Assembly (NCBI RefSeq): GCF_002926165.1
Contig: NZ_MAGP01000117.1
Location: 1 to 64,000, forward strand
DNA from: Micromonospora chalcea
GTDB taxonomy: Bacteria; Actinomycetota; Actinomycetes; Mycobacteriales; Micromonosporaceae
DNA length: 64,000 nt
Direction of reading: 5' to 3'
In this document: in pieces, positions 33,501 to 41,172 of the stretch
Layout of the letters: every line of letters starts with the position of its first letter
Position numbering within the stretch: the first letter of the stretch is position 1
Translations under genes and position numbers: made by a program
The notes under the pieces: model-generated
What the model was told of the DNA's origin: nothing
What the model saw: the letters and a program-made list of their open reading frames with translations, nothing else
Database searches by the model: none

Positions 33501-33513
33501 GCCGAGCGGCTGA
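30511..33513 (+). CDS. UPF0182 polytopic membrane protein
   Basis: A 1000-aa UPF0182 protein: about seven membrane helices in the N-terminal third (to about residue 320), then a large extracytoplasmic domain rich in Tyr/Asn/Asp, then a Thr-Pro repeat linker (TPTPTPTPTGG) and a Pro/Ser tail. The GTG at 30511 lies 6 nt after GGAG; the ATG at 30517 is an alternative. Function unknown, conserved across actinobacteria next to the PDZ-Lon protease, which suggests a shared envelope process (inference). Confidence 0.9.
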   Translation: MVMRSSPLPRMSRRGRVTIGVLIGVFVLFTLLGWGVNAWTDWLWFNEVRYTQVFTGVLATRLLLFLVVGVGMALIVAGNLWLAYRLRPRMRPHSAEQATLERYRMLLSPRLGTWIALAAAVVGLFAGLSAQSRWSQWLLFRNGGDFGVKDPEFGIDVGFYVFQLPFWRYLLGVGFTAVVLSLLGALAVHYIFGGVRLQGVGDRMTNAARAHLSSLVAFFVLLKAVAYVLDRRAMLLEYNDSAKLYGAGYADVNALLPAKEILAWISVLVALAIIVFSNAVMRNLVWPGISLALLGVSAVAIGGIYPWAVQTFEVKPSARDKEAPYIERSIKATRTAFGLEGTKTTPYAASNLVPPASLATDTSVVQNIRLLDPQLVSETYTQLQQVRGFYDFGSKLDIDRYSVKDKTSDYVVGVREINYGELTDQQSNWINRHTVYTHGYGLVAAPANQVVCGGQPYFVSGFLGEKAQEACSSPAEEIPAQQPRIYYGERMEPGDYAIVGQNGDRNVEFDRPTSTGGEQYYTYSGEGGVKIGSFPRRLLYSIKEQEPNFLLSEAVNENSKLLYVRNPRDRVEKVAPFLTLDGDPYPAVVNGRVLWIIDGYTTAATYPYAERVNLQAETADELTGRGTFQLARENVNYIRNSVKATVDAYDGTVKLYSYDDTDPVLKAWNKAFGGDLVLPKGDIPAELAEHFRYPADMFKVQRNLLTKFHVTDPGDFYSGQDFWQVPNVPDAPDSGQKQPPYYLFTQFPGQEGPRFQLTSAVTPNGRQNLAALVSGSYVDGKPQLEVLELPDQTRISGPTQVHQQMTNNGDIRQQLNLLSSNQAQVQYGNLLSLPFADGMLYVEPVYVKSSNQDAYPLLQKVLLSYGDGGSYVVLANNLNDGIKQLVEQGKRAPNNNPPPSTDDNETPTPTPTPTGGDNNTPPATGELAQAAARVQTAISEVKAAQASGDFERYGRALKALDEAMSAFQQAQSAAGGSGNPAPSGSASPPAPTSPAPTPSG

Positions 33514-33527
33514 CGCCGAGCCGACAC

Positions 33528-33576
33528 CACGAGCCCGTGGTCCGGGACCGCAACGGTCACCCGGACCCGGGCTCGT
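33528..33576 (+). terminator. Terminator after the UPF0182 gene
   Basis: CACGAGCCCGTGGTCCGGG (33528-33546) pairs with 33560-33576 over 17 bp with small bulges, 15 bp after the stop. Confidence 0.75.
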
Positions 33577-33661
33577 GTCGTCTTCCGGACTCCCCGCCCG
33601 CAACCCCGGACCGCACTGCGCCGTCAACAGTGCAGGTGGACGTGTGGGGGCGGGAGGGCAC

Positions 33662-34171
33662 ATGCGGGACGCGAACAGCTTCGACGACTTCTACCGCAGC
33701 ACGTCGGGGCGGGCCATCCGGTACGGCTACGCGGTGGCCGGCGACCCGGCCGAGGCCCAGGACCTCGTGCAGGAGGCGTACGCGCGGGCCTGGCGGCAGT
33801 GGGCGAAGCTCGCCGCCCATCCCGCTCCGGAGGCGTGGCTGCGGCTGGTGATCAGCCGGCTGGCGGCCGACCGGTTCCGGCGGCTGCGCGGGTGGCGCCT
33901 CGCGGCCAGCCGCACCGGGCCGCCGCCCGACGTCGGGCCGCCGGGCGAGGACACCGTGCTGCTGGTCGGGGCGCTGCGGCAGCTTCCGCCCCGGCACCGG
34001 CAGGCGCTCGCCCTGCACTACCTGTTCGACCTGCCGGTGGAGGAGATCGCCCGGGAGGCCGGGGTTCCCGCCGGCACTGTGAAGTCCTGGCTGTCCCGGG
34101 GACGGGCCCGGCTGGCCGAGCTGTTGCCCGGCGTCGCCGCCGAGGAGCTGGAGGTCAACGATGTCGCCTGA
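33662..34171 (+). CDS. ECF RNA polymerase sigma factor, SigE-family
   Basis: A 169-aa ECF sigma factor with region 2 (FDDFYRSTSGRAIRYGYAV, then DLVQEAYARAWRQW) and region 4 (LPPRHRQALALHYLFD, then VPAGTVKSWLSRGRARL). The ATG at 33662 follows GGAGGG; the longer reading has no RBS. It overlaps the next gene by 11 bp; that gene encodes a membrane protein with the sigma gene's usual anti-sigma position. Regulon unknown. Confidence 0.9.
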   Translation: MRDANSFDDFYRSTSGRAIRYGYAVAGDPAEAQDLVQEAYARAWRQWAKLAAHPAPEAWLRLVISRLAADRFRRLRGWRLAASRTGPPPDVGPPGEDTVLLVGALRQLPPRHRQALALHYLFDLPVEEIAREAGVPAGTVKSWLSRGRARLAELLPGVAAEELEVNDVA

Positions 34172-35090
34172 ACTGCACCGCTACTACCGGTCCCTCGCCG
34201 CCGACACGGACGAGCGGGTGCTGCCGGCGCCGGACCGGCTGCGCCGCAGCGCCGACCGCTGGGCCCGCCGCCGGGCCGCGCTGACCGTCCTGGCCGCCGC
34301 CGGGCTGGTCGCGGGCACGGTGGCCGGCAGCCAGCTGGTGCTCGCCGCCGAGCCGGGCCCCGACCCGGCTCCACCGCCCGCGGGTACGCCCACCCCGCGG
34401 CCGTCGTCCGTCGCGCCTTCGGCCGCGCCGTCGTCGCTGCCTCCGCCGTCGCCGTCCGTCGGCCGTACCCCCGGCTCGCGCAGCCCGGTCGTGACCACCA
34501 CGCCTCCGGCCGCGAGTACCCCGACCAGCATCCCGGACCGGGCGTTCTTCGTGCTGCCGGCCGCGAACGACGCCGGTACCGGCAACTACTTCGGCCCGGG
34601 GCCGGTGCTGCCGGTGCTCTGCGGCGCGAGCCCCGGCGACGAGCGGGTGGTGGCGCGGCGGGCCCGGTCGCTGCCGTACCGGCGGGCCGGGGCCACGGCC
34701 GACGAGGTGCCGTCGGGCAACTACCGGCACAGCATCACGATCTACCGGTCCGGCGGCGCCGGCGCCGCGCTGGCCGAGCTGCGCGCGGCGGTGCGGGCCT
34801 GCCCCGAGCAGCCCGCCCGGGGTACGCCGCCGGTGACGGTGCGGCAGCGTCTGCTGCCCGACAGCGGGTACGGCGACGAGTCGGTGCTGTTCGAGACGCG
34901 GACGCCGTACCGGGACGCGAACGGCGATCCGAGCGGCGGCGACGAGGTGCACCTGATCCGGGCGGTCCGCGTCGGTGACGTGGTGTCGCTGCTGTGGGAG
35001 CAGGGCTGGGAGAGCACCTCGACCGAGCGCGCCCAGTTCGACGCGGACAGCCGCCGGGCGGTCGAGGCGGTCCGGCGGTGGCTGGACTGA
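34161..35090 (+). CDS. Membrane-anchored protein, putative sigma partner
   Basis: A 309-aa protein: short cytoplasmic N-terminus (about 40 residues), one membrane helix (RRAALTVLAAAGLVAG region), a Pro/Thr/Ser-rich spacer and an extracytoplasmic C-terminal domain from about residue 125. It overlaps the sigma gene, the usual place of an anti-sigma factor, but the N-terminus lacks a zinc motif, so the role is inferred from position only. No family is recognised for the outer domain. Confidence 0.7.
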   Translation: MSPELHRYYRSLAADTDERVLPAPDRLRRSADRWARRRAALTVLAAAGLVAGTVAGSQLVLAAEPGPDPAPPPAGTPTPRPSSVAPSAAPSSLPPPSPSVGRTPGSRSPVVTTTPPAASTPTSIPDRAFFVLPAANDAGTGNYFGPGPVLPVLCGASPGDERVVARRARSLPYRRAGATADEVPSGNYRHSITIYRSGGAGAALAELRAAVRACPEQPARGTPPVTVRQRLLPDSGYGDESVLFETRTPYRDANGDPSGGDEVHLIRAVRVGDVVSLLWEQGWESTSTERAQFDADSRRAVEAVRRWLD

Positions 35091-35099
35091 GTACCCGTT

Positions 35100-35129
35100 T
35101 TGCGCCTCCCCGGGTCGGTGCGCTACGGT
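35100..35129 (+). promoter_or_regulatory. Promoter of the first tRNA-fMet
   Basis: TTGCGC (35100-35105) and TACGGT (35124-35129) with an 18-bp spacer, 11 bp before the tRNA 5' end. The second tRNA has a weaker TAAGCT (35334-35339) in the corresponding place. Confidence 0.55.
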
Positions 35130-35140
35130 TGTCGAGCCGA

Positions 35141-35214
35141 CGCGGGGTGGAGCAGCTCGGTAGCTCGCTGGGCTCATAACCCAGAGGTCGCAGGTTCAAA
35201 TCCTGTCCCCGCTA
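35141..35214 (+). tRNA. tRNA-fMet (CAU), initiator, copy 1
   Basis: 74 nt. The anticodon loop CTCATAA sits between GGG and CCC, the three G:C pairs that mark initiators; C1 faces U72 (mismatch), also typical. The T-loop GTTCAAAT is intact. No CCA is encoded. The second copy at 35351 is identical. Confidence 0.97.
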
Positions 35215-35223
35215 CTCGTGACG

Positions 35224-35253
35224 AAGGGCCCCGGAGTTCTCTCCGGGGCCCTT
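35224..35253 (+). terminator. Terminator of tRNA-fMet copy 1
   Basis: AAGGGCCCCGGAG (35224-35236) and CTCCGGGGCCCTT (35241-35253) around a TTCT loop, a perfect 13-bp stem. Confidence 0.9.
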
Positions 35254-35350
35254 CGCCGTTTCCGCCTGCCGCCGGTCCGCGCGGGCCGGCGGCAGGATCG
35301 GGGACCCGGCTGATCTCCGGGATCGGAGTGCGATAAGCTTTACGAGCCGA

Positions 35351-35424
35351 CGCGGGGTGGAGCAGCTCGGTAGCTCGCTGGGCTCATAACCCAGAGGTCG
35401 CAGGTTCAAATCCTGTCCCCGCTA
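35351..35424 (+). tRNA. tRNA-fMet (CAU), initiator, copy 2
   Basis: Identical to copy 1 over all 74 nt and repeated 210 bp downstream. The flanking GAGCCGA and downstream CTCGTGACGAAGGGCCCC are also shared, so the whole unit including its terminator was duplicated. Confidence 0.97.
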
Positions 35425-35433
35425 CTCGTGACG

Positions 35434-35463
35434 AAGGGCCCCGGAATTCTTTCCGGGGCCCTT
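35434..35463 (+). terminator. Terminator of tRNA-fMet copy 2
   Basis: AAGGGCCCCGGAA (35434-35446) and TTCCGGGGCCCTT (35451-35463) around TTCT. The innermost pair is A:T here and G:C in copy 1, a compensated change. Confidence 0.9.
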
Positions 35464-35532
35464 CGCCGTGTCCGGCGACATCCGCCCTCATCCGCCGTGC
35501 CCCGGTTGCGGGTCTCGGCGAGGATGGGGGGC

Positions 35533-35781
35533 ATGTCTGCATGGAACAAGTGGTGGGGCCGCCTGGGCGCGGTCCTCGGTACGGTCGTGCTCTCGGTGTT
35601 CGTGCCGGTCGCGGCCTGGGCGTCGTCGGGCACCGGCGAGATCGTGGTGGAGGCGGCGCGCCGGCGCGGCCGCGGCGGGTTCGGCTTCCTCGGCCTGCTC
35701 TGCTGCCTCGTGGTGGTCGGCGGCATCGTCCTGCTGGTGCTGCTGCTCACACGCGGACGCCGCAACCGACCTCCGCGCTGA
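35533..35781 (+). CDS. Small membrane protein
   Basis: An 82-aa protein with two hydrophobic segments: about residues 8-28 (possible signal peptide, ending AAWAS) and about 50-70 (FGFLGLLCCLVVVGGIVLLV), separated by an Arg-rich loop. The ATG at 35533 gives MSAWNKWWGRLGAVLG; a purine-rich run precedes it. No family recognised; likely a small integral membrane protein. Confidence 0.65.
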   Translation: MSAWNKWWGRLGAVLGTVVLSVFVPVAAWASSGTGEIVVEAARRRGRGGFGFLGLLCCLVVVGGIVLLVLLLTRGRRNRPPR

Positions 35782-35804
35782 CCCCCGGGCCCGCCCTGCC
35801 CGGC

Positions 35805-35817
35805 GATCATGAGGTTG
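35805..35817. repeat. Solo half of the dispersed palindrome
   Basis: GATCATGAGGTTG matches the left arm of copy 1 exactly, but no inverted partner follows before the next gene. Confidence 0.5.
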
Positions 35818-35846
35818 GCGGCGACAAATCGGACGCGGCGGGCGGG

Positions 35847-37172
35847 TCAGCTCGCCAGGGCGGCGTTGGCCTGGGCCATGAAGCGCGAGGTGGCGGTGCG
35901 GGCGCCGGAGCGCTTGCCGCGGATGCTCTCGGCCGCGTCGATCAGCAGGGTGCGGACCTTGGCGTGTCCCTTGGGCGGCGGCGCGGGTGACGGACCGGCC
36001 AGCCCGTCCAGTTCGGCGCCGAGCGCGGCCATCCGCTTCTCGGACCGGTCGGTCAGCTCGCCGGCGACGAACGAGCGCACCTGCTTGCTGGCGTTGAGGC
36101 CGCGCTCCACGCCGAGGAGCCGGCCGGCCGCCACGTTCGTGGTCAGGAAGTCGATCACGTTCGCCACCACCTCCGGGTGGCGGGTGCCCTGGAAGCCGGC
36201 CCAGTACATCGACGCCCGGGGCCACTGGGCGGCGGGCGTGCCCGGAAAGGCCACCGCCGCCAGCTCGTCGTCGGTCAGGCGTTGCAGCTCCGGCAACTGG
36301 TGCGACCAGGCGAACGAGGCCGCTGTGTGCCCGGTGACCACGAGCTGGCGGGCCAGCTCGCCGCTGTCCGCCTGCTCGACCAGCGCGGCGCTCGGGGTGG
36401 CCCGGCCGAAGCGGGCCACCTCCCAGAACTCGAACCAGTCGAGCAGCTCGGCCGAGCTGAAACCGAGCTGCCGCCCCCGGTACATCTCGCTGCCCTGGCC
36501 GCGCAGCCACAGCCAGAGCGCCCGGTAGTCGCCGGAGGCGTCCATGGTGCCGGCCACCCGGTTGCCGGAGGCGCGGGTCACGCGGGCGGCCCAGGCGACG
36601 TATTCCTTCCAGGACATCCCGGTGCGCGGCTCGGGCTGGCCCAGCCGGCGCAGCAGCGCGCGGTTGAACACCAGCGCCGCGCTGGTCTGCGCGGCCGCCA
36701 CGCCCACGGTCCGCTCGTCCACCTGGCCGTAGCGGGCCAGCTGCGCCGGCACCTCGCGCAGGTCGATCCGCCCGTCGGTGGCGTACGGGCTGAGGTCGAG
36801 CAGGATGTCCCGGCCGGCGTACTCGGCGAGCAGCGTGTCGTCGATCTGGAACAGGTCCGGCGGGTTGCCGCCGGTGGCCTGGGTGGCCAGCCGGTCGTAG
36901 TAGCCGCTCAACCCCTGCCAGGTGACCCGGAAGCTGACCCGGGGGTTCTGCTGCGAGTACAGGCGCAGCGCCTGCTCGGTGGCCGCCGCCCGCCGGTCGC
37001 CGCCCCACCAGAACACCGACAGCTCGACCGGGCCGTCGTCGACGGCCGCCTCCTCCGGGCTGCACCCGGCCAGTGCCGGCAGCCCGCCGCTGAGCAGCGG
37101 CAGCCCGGCGAGCGCGCCGAGAAGCCGTCGCCGGTCCAGGCCGGGACGGGGTACGGACTGCGCAGCGGGCAC
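35847..37172 (-). CDS. Orphan sugar-type ABC substrate-binding lipoprotein
   Basis: A 441-aa family-1 extracellular solute-binding protein. The N-terminus has a twin-arginine-like DRRRLLGALAGLPLL and lipobox LAGC, so export is likely by Tat with lipidation. Mature motifs such as VFWWGGDRRA, then WQGLSGYYDRLATQ and PDLFQIDD fit carbohydrate-binding proteins. No permease or ATPase genes are adjacent. The GTG at 37172 follows GGAGAGAG; an ATG at 37205 is an alternative. It presumably uses permeases and an MsiK-like ATPase encoded elsewhere (inference). Confidence 0.85.
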   Translation of the reverse strand: MPAAQSVPRPGLDRRRLLGALAGLPLLSGGLPALAGCSPEEAAVDDGPVELSVFWWGGDRRAAATEQALRLYSQQNPRVSFRVTWQGLSGYYDRLATQATGGNPPDLFQIDDTLLAEYAGRDILLDLSPYATDGRIDLREVPAQLARYGQVDERTVGVAAAQTSAALVFNRALLRRLGQPEPRTGMSWKEYVAWAARVTRASGNRVAGTMDASGDYRALWLWLRGQGSEMYRGRQLGFSSAELLDWFEFWEVARFGRATPSAALVEQADSGELARQLVVTGHTAASFAWSHQLPELQRLTDDELAAVAFPGTPAAQWPRASMYWAGFQGTRHPEVVANVIDFLTTNVAAGRLLGVERGLNASKQVRSFVAGELTDRSEKRMAALGAELDGLAGPSPAPPPKGHAKVRTLLIDAAESIRGKRSGARTATSRFMAQANAALAS

Positions 37173-37296
37173 GGATCTCTCTCCGAACGTCGGTGGACGG
37201 ATCATTTCACCGGCCCCTACGGCGGGGTGTCAACGCCGGGCGGGACCTCCGGTGGGCGCGCCGGGCGGCCCTCGCCGGTCATGGTGTACTAGCGCC

Positions 37297-38130
37297 GTGG
37301 AACTTCTGCATTCGGGCAAGGTCCGGGACGTCTACGCCGACGGCGAGGACCTGATCCTGGTCGCCACCGACCGCGTCTCCATCTACGACGTGGTGCTGCC
37401 GACCCCGATCCCGGACAAGGGCCGCCTGCTCACCGCGCTGTCGCTGTGGTGGTTCGAGCAGCTGTCCGACCTGGTGCCGAACCACGTGATCTCGGCGACG
37501 GACGTGCCGGCGGAGTTCGCCGGCCGGGCGATCCGCTGCCGCCGGCTGGACATGGTGCCGGTCGAGTGCGTGGCCCGGGGCTACCTGACCGGCGGCGGCT
37601 TCGCCGAATACCAGCGCACCGGCTCGGTCTCCGGGGTGCCGCTGCCGCGCGGCCTGGTCGAGGCGTCGATCCTGCCCGAGCCGATCTTCACGCCGTCGAC
37701 GAAGGCGCCGAAGGGCGAGCACGACGAGCCGATCACGTACGAGCAGGTGGTGGACAAGGTCGGCCCGGAGGTCGCGGAGCGGCTGCGGCAGATCACCATC
37801 GACGTCTACCGGCGCGGCGCGGAGATCGCCGCCGAGCGGGGCATCCTGATCGCGGACACGAAGCTGGAGCTGGGCTGGGCGGCGGACGGCACGCTGGTTC
37901 TCGGCGACGAGGTGCTCACCTCCGACTCGTCCCGGTTCTGGCCGGCCGAGTCGTACCAGCCGGGCCGCGCCCAGTTCTCCTACGACAAGCAGTACGTGCG
38001 GGACTGGGCCACGTCCAGCGGCTGGGACAAGCAGCCGCCCGCGCCGGAGGTGCCGGCCGAGGTGATCGAGGCGACCCGGGCCCGCTACGTCGAGGTGTAC
38101 GAGAAGCTCACCGGCAACCGCTGGGACTGA
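37297..38130 (+). CDS. purC: SAICAR synthetase
   Basis: A 277-aa phosphoribosylaminoimidazole-succinocarboxamide synthase, which joins CAIR and Asp with ATP in purine biosynthesis. Motifs: HSGKVRDVYADGEDLILVA, DRVSIYDVVLP, VECVARGYLTG, IADTKLELG and LGDEVLTSDSSRFW. The GTG at 37297 gives the conserved N-terminus; a -10-like TGTACT lies a few bases upstream with no RBS, so the message may be leaderless. No other pur gene is adjacent. Confidence 0.96.
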   Translation: MELLHSGKVRDVYADGEDLILVATDRVSIYDVVLPTPIPDKGRLLTALSLWWFEQLSDLVPNHVISATDVPAEFAGRAIRCRRLDMVPVECVARGYLTGGGFAEYQRTGSVSGVPLPRGLVEASILPEPIFTPSTKAPKGEHDEPITYEQVVDKVGPEVAERLRQITIDVYRRGAEIAAERGILIADTKLELGWAADGTLVLGDEVLTSDSSRFWPAESYQPGRAQFSYDKQYVRDWATSSGWDKQPPAPEVPAEVIEATRARYVEVYEKLTGNRWD

Positions 38131-38133
38131 CGC

Positions 38134-39618
38134 TCACTCGGCCCAGTCGAGCGTGCGCTGGACCGCCTTGTGCCACTGACGCAGCTCACGCTCCCGGTGC
38201 GCCGGGTCCATCGTCGACTCCCACTGCGCGTCCGAACGCCACTTCTCGCGCAGCGTGGCCAGGTCCGGCCAGAACCCGACGGCCAGGCCGGCGGCGTACG
38301 CGGCGCCGAGGCACGTCGTCTCGGTGATCCGGGACCGTACGACCGGCACGGCCAGCACATCGGCGAGGAACTGCATGAGCAGCTCGTTGCCGGTCATCCC
38401 GCCGTCGACCCGCAGCCGGCGCAGCGCCACGTCGGAGTCGGCGTTCATCGCGTCGACCACCTCGCGGGTCTGGAACGCTGACGCCTCCAGCACCGCGCGG
38501 GCCAGATGCCCCTTGGTGATGTAGCCGGTCAGCCCGGCGATCACGCCCCGGGCGTCGCTGCGCCAGTGCGGGGCGAACAGGCCGGAGAAGGCCGGCACCA
38601 CGTAGCAGCCGCCGTTGTCGTCGACGGTGCGGGCCAGCTCCTCGACCTGCGGGGCGGAGGAGATCAGGCCGAGGTTGTCGCGCAGCCACTGCACCAGCGA
38701 GCCGGTGACCGCGATGGCGCCCTCCAGCGCGTACACGGCGGGCTGGCCCTCGATCCGGTACGCCACGGTGGTGAGCAGGCCGTGCCGCGACGGCACCGGG
38801 CTGGCCCCGGTGTTGAGCAGCAGGAAGCTGCCGGTGCCGTAGGTGCACTTGGCCTCGCCGGGCTGGAAGCAGGTCTGCCCGAACAACGCGGCCTGCTGGT
38901 CGCCGAGCGCGCTCGCCACCGGCACCTCGGCCAGCACCCCCTGAGCGGTGCCGTACACCTCGGCCGAGCTGCGGATCTCGGGCAGCACGGCGGCCGGGAC
39001 GCGCAGCGCGTCGAGCAGCTCCGGGTCCCAGTCGAGCGTCTCCAGGTCCATCAGCATGGTGCGGCTGGCGTTCGTCACGTCGGTGACGTGCCGGCCGGTC
39101 AGCTTCCAGATCAGCCAGCTGTCCATGGTGCCGAACAGCACCTCGCCGCGCTCGGCCCGCTCGCGCAGCCCGTCGACGTGGTCGAGCAGCCAGCGCAGCT
39201 TCGGCCCGGCGAAGTAGGTGGCCGGGGTCAGGCCGGTGCGGGCCCGCAGCCGCTCCTGGTCGTACGTCTCGGTCAGCTCCCGCAGCAGCGGGCCGGTGCG
39301 GGTGTCCTGCCAGACGATCGCGTTCGCCACCGGGCGGCCGGTCTCCCGGTCCCACACCACAGTGGTCTCCCGCTGGTTGGTGATGCCCACCGCGGCCAGC
39401 ATCTCGGTGCCGATGTCGGCGCTGGCCAGCGCCTCGCGGACCACGTGCTCGACGTTCGTCCAGATCTCCTCGGCGTCGTGTTCCACCCAGCCGGGCCGGG
39501 GGAAGATCTGCCGGTGCTCGCGCTGGGCCACGGCGACGATCTCGCCGGCCCGGTCGAAGACGATGCAGCGCGACGACGTGGTGCCCTGGTCGATGGCGGC
39601 GACGAACTCTGCGGTCAC
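38134..39618 (-). CDS. glpK: Glycerol kinase
   Basis: A 494-aa FGGY-family kinase that phosphorylates glycerol to glycerol-3-phosphate. [16 protein letters not shown] at the N-terminus is the phosphate-binding motif; [25 protein letters not shown] and [15 protein letters not shown] are GlpK signatures. The GTG at 39618 gives [12 protein letters not shown]; upstream sequence belongs to the prs promoter side. No glpF or glpD is adjacent. It ends 3 bp from the purC stop, convergent. Confidence 0.96.
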   Translation of the reverse strand: MTAEFVAAIDQGTTSSRCIVFDRAGEIVAVAQREHRQIFPRPGWVEHDAEEIWTNVEHVVREALASADIGTEMLAAVGITNQRETTVVWDRETGRPVANAIVWQDTRTGPLLRELTETYDQERLRARTGLTPATYFAGPKLRWLLDHVDGLRERAERGEVLFGTMDSWLIWKLTGRHVTDVTNASRTMLMDLETLDWDPELLDALRVPAAVLPEIRSSAEVYGTAQGVLAEVPVASALGDQQAALFGQTCFQPGEAKCTYGTGSFLLLNTGASPVPSRHGLLTTVAYRIEGQPAVYALEGAIAVTGSLVQWLRDNLGLISSAPQVEELARTVDDNGGCYVVPAFSGLFAPHWRSDARGVIAGLTGYITKGHLARAVLEASAFQTREVVDAMNADSDVALRRLRVDGGMTGNELLMQFLADVLAVPVVRSRITETTCLGAAYAAGLAVGFWPDLATLREKWRSDAQWESTMDPAHRERELRQWHKAVQRTLDWAE

Positions 39619-39682
39619 GGCAGCACCGTACCCGCCGCGAGTGTCCACCGTCTCCTCCCGGCGGCCCGTACGATCATCAGAC

Positions 39683-40621
39683 GTGCGTGACATTGCCGTG
39701 TTCAGCGGGTCGGCCCATCCGGTCCTCGCCGCCGAGATCTGCGCCCACCTCCACGTCCCGTTGCATCCGGTGCGGGTGTCCCGGTTCGCCAACGACTGCC
39801 TGGAGGTGCAGTTGCAGGCGAACTGCCGGGAGCGCGACGTCTTCCTCATCCAGCCGCTGGTGCCGCCGGTGCAGGAGCACCTGGTCGAGCTGCTGCTCAT
39901 GATCGACGCGGCCCGGGGCGCGTCGGCCGCCCGGATCACAGTGGTGCTGCCGCACTACGCGTACGCCCGGTCGGACAAGAAGGACGCGCCGCGCATCTCC
40001 ATCGGCGGCCGGCTCGTCGCCGACCTGCTCACCTCCGCCGGCGCGCACCGGGTGCTGGCCATGACGCTGCACTCGCCGCAGGTGCACGGCTTCTTCAGCG
40101 TCCCGGTGGACCACCTGCACGCGCTGCGGGAGCTGGCCGCCCACTTCAAGGGGCACGACCTGGGCAACGCGGTGGTGGTCTCGCCGGACCTGGGCAACGC
40201 CAAGGAGGCCGCCGCGTTCGCCCGGATGCTGGGTACGCCGGTGGCGGCCGGCGCGAAGCAGCGCTTCAGCGACGACCGGGTGCAGATCAGCACGATCATC
40301 GGCGACGTGACGGACCGGGACGTGATCGTGCTGGACGACGAGATCGCCAAGGGCAGCACCGTGATCGAGCTGATCTCGCACCTGCGCGAGCGGCGGGTCC
40401 GTTCGATCCGGCTGGCCTGTACGCACGGCCTGTTCTCCAGCGGGGCGCTGGAGCGGCTCAGCGGGCAGGAGGGCGTACTGGAGATCGTCTGCACCAACAC
40501 CGTGCCGATCCCGGCGGAGAAGCGGGTGCCGAAGCTGGAGGTGCTGTCGGTGGCGCCGGCTCTGGCCGAGGCGATGCGGCGGATCCACAACGGGGAGTCG
40601 GTCAGCGCCCTGTTCGCCTGA
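39683..40621 (+). CDS. Ribose-phosphate pyrophosphokinase family protein
   Basis: A 312-aa PRPP-synthetase-family protein. The N-terminal domain shows [11 protein letters not shown] and YAYARSDKK; the C-terminal phosphoribosyl site reads [13 protein letters not shown] where classic Prs has DDxIDTAGT. The GTG at 39683 sits a few bases after TACGAT with no RBS, so it may be leaderless. It could make PRPP, or be a second paralogue with a changed specificity. It overlaps the RsbW-like gene's 3' end by 20 bp. Confidence 0.88.
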   Translation: MRDIAVFSGSAHPVLAAEICAHLHVPLHPVRVSRFANDCLEVQLQANCRERDVFLIQPLVPPVQEHLVELLLMIDAARGASAARITVVLPHYAYARSDKKDAPRISIGGRLVADLLTSAGAHRVLAMTLHSPQVHGFFSVPVDHLHALRELAAHFKGHDLGNAVVVSPDLGNAKEAAAFARMLGTPVAAGAKQRFSDDRVQISTIIGDVTDRDVIVLDDEIAKGSTVIELISHLRERRVRSIRLACTHGLFSSGALERLSGQEGVLEIVCTNTVPIPAEKRVPKLEVLSVAPALAEAMRRIHNGESVSALFA

Positions 40622-41057
40622 CGGTGGCGAGCGCGGCGGTGATCCGGACGACGGTGCCGGCGTCGCCGGTCTCCACCTCCATCGTGTCGCTCAGCTCCCG
40701 GGCCAGCCAGAGGCCCCAGCCGCCGGCGGTGTCCGGCGCCGGCCGGTCACGGTCGCGCAGCCGCCGCTCGCTGATCCCGGGCCCGTGGTCGGCGACCTGG
40801 CAGACCAGCTCGCCCTCGCGCTGCCAGAGTCGCAACCAGCCCTGCCCGCCGCCGTGCCGCACCGCGTTGGTGATCAGCTCGTTGACCGCCAGCACGAAGT
40901 CGTCCAGCCGTTGACCGGACAGGCCGGAGTCCTGCGCGCAGGAGGTCACCGAGTGCCGCAGCTCGGTCACCTGCGCCTGACCGAAGGCCGTGGCGAGAAG
41001 GAGGGAAGGTTCGATGGGCACAACCGTACGCGGTGCGGGGAGTTCTGCGTCTGTCAT
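40602..41057 (-). CDS. RsbW-like ATP-binding regulator
   Basis: A 151-aa HATPase_c (anti-sigma/serine-kinase type) protein: N box ELITNAVRHG, then G1 box DHGPGIS and G2 GGWGLWLARELSD. The protein is a single domain, which fits the RsbW/SpoIIAB-like group that binds sigma or STAS proteins. No cognate sigma or anti-anti-sigma gene is adjacent; one STAS-HATPase fusion lies 3 kb downstream. Convergent with the Prs-like gene, divergent from the sensor kinase. Confidence 0.85.
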   Translation of the reverse strand: MTDAELPAPRTVVPIEPSLLLATAFGQAQVTELRHSVTSCAQDSGLSGQRLDDFVLAVNELITNAVRHGGGQGWLRLWQREGELVCQVADHGPGISERRLRDRDRPAPDTAGGWGLWLARELSDTMEVETGDAGTVVRITAALATVRRTGR

Positions 41058-41172
41058 GACCCCGTCCCGACGATGGCTCTCGACGACTTTCGCGGCATTT
41101 CAACCGTACGTCAGGGTTTCTCAGGCCGCACCGGCCGGGGTCCCCTCGACCGGCTGTGACAGGGTGACGCAC

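Noticed and set aside
33662..34171. Reading the ECF sigma gene from the upstream ATG-like start at 33575
   Set aside because: The extra 29 codons have no RBS and start inside the terminator region; the ATG at 33662 follows GGAGGG.
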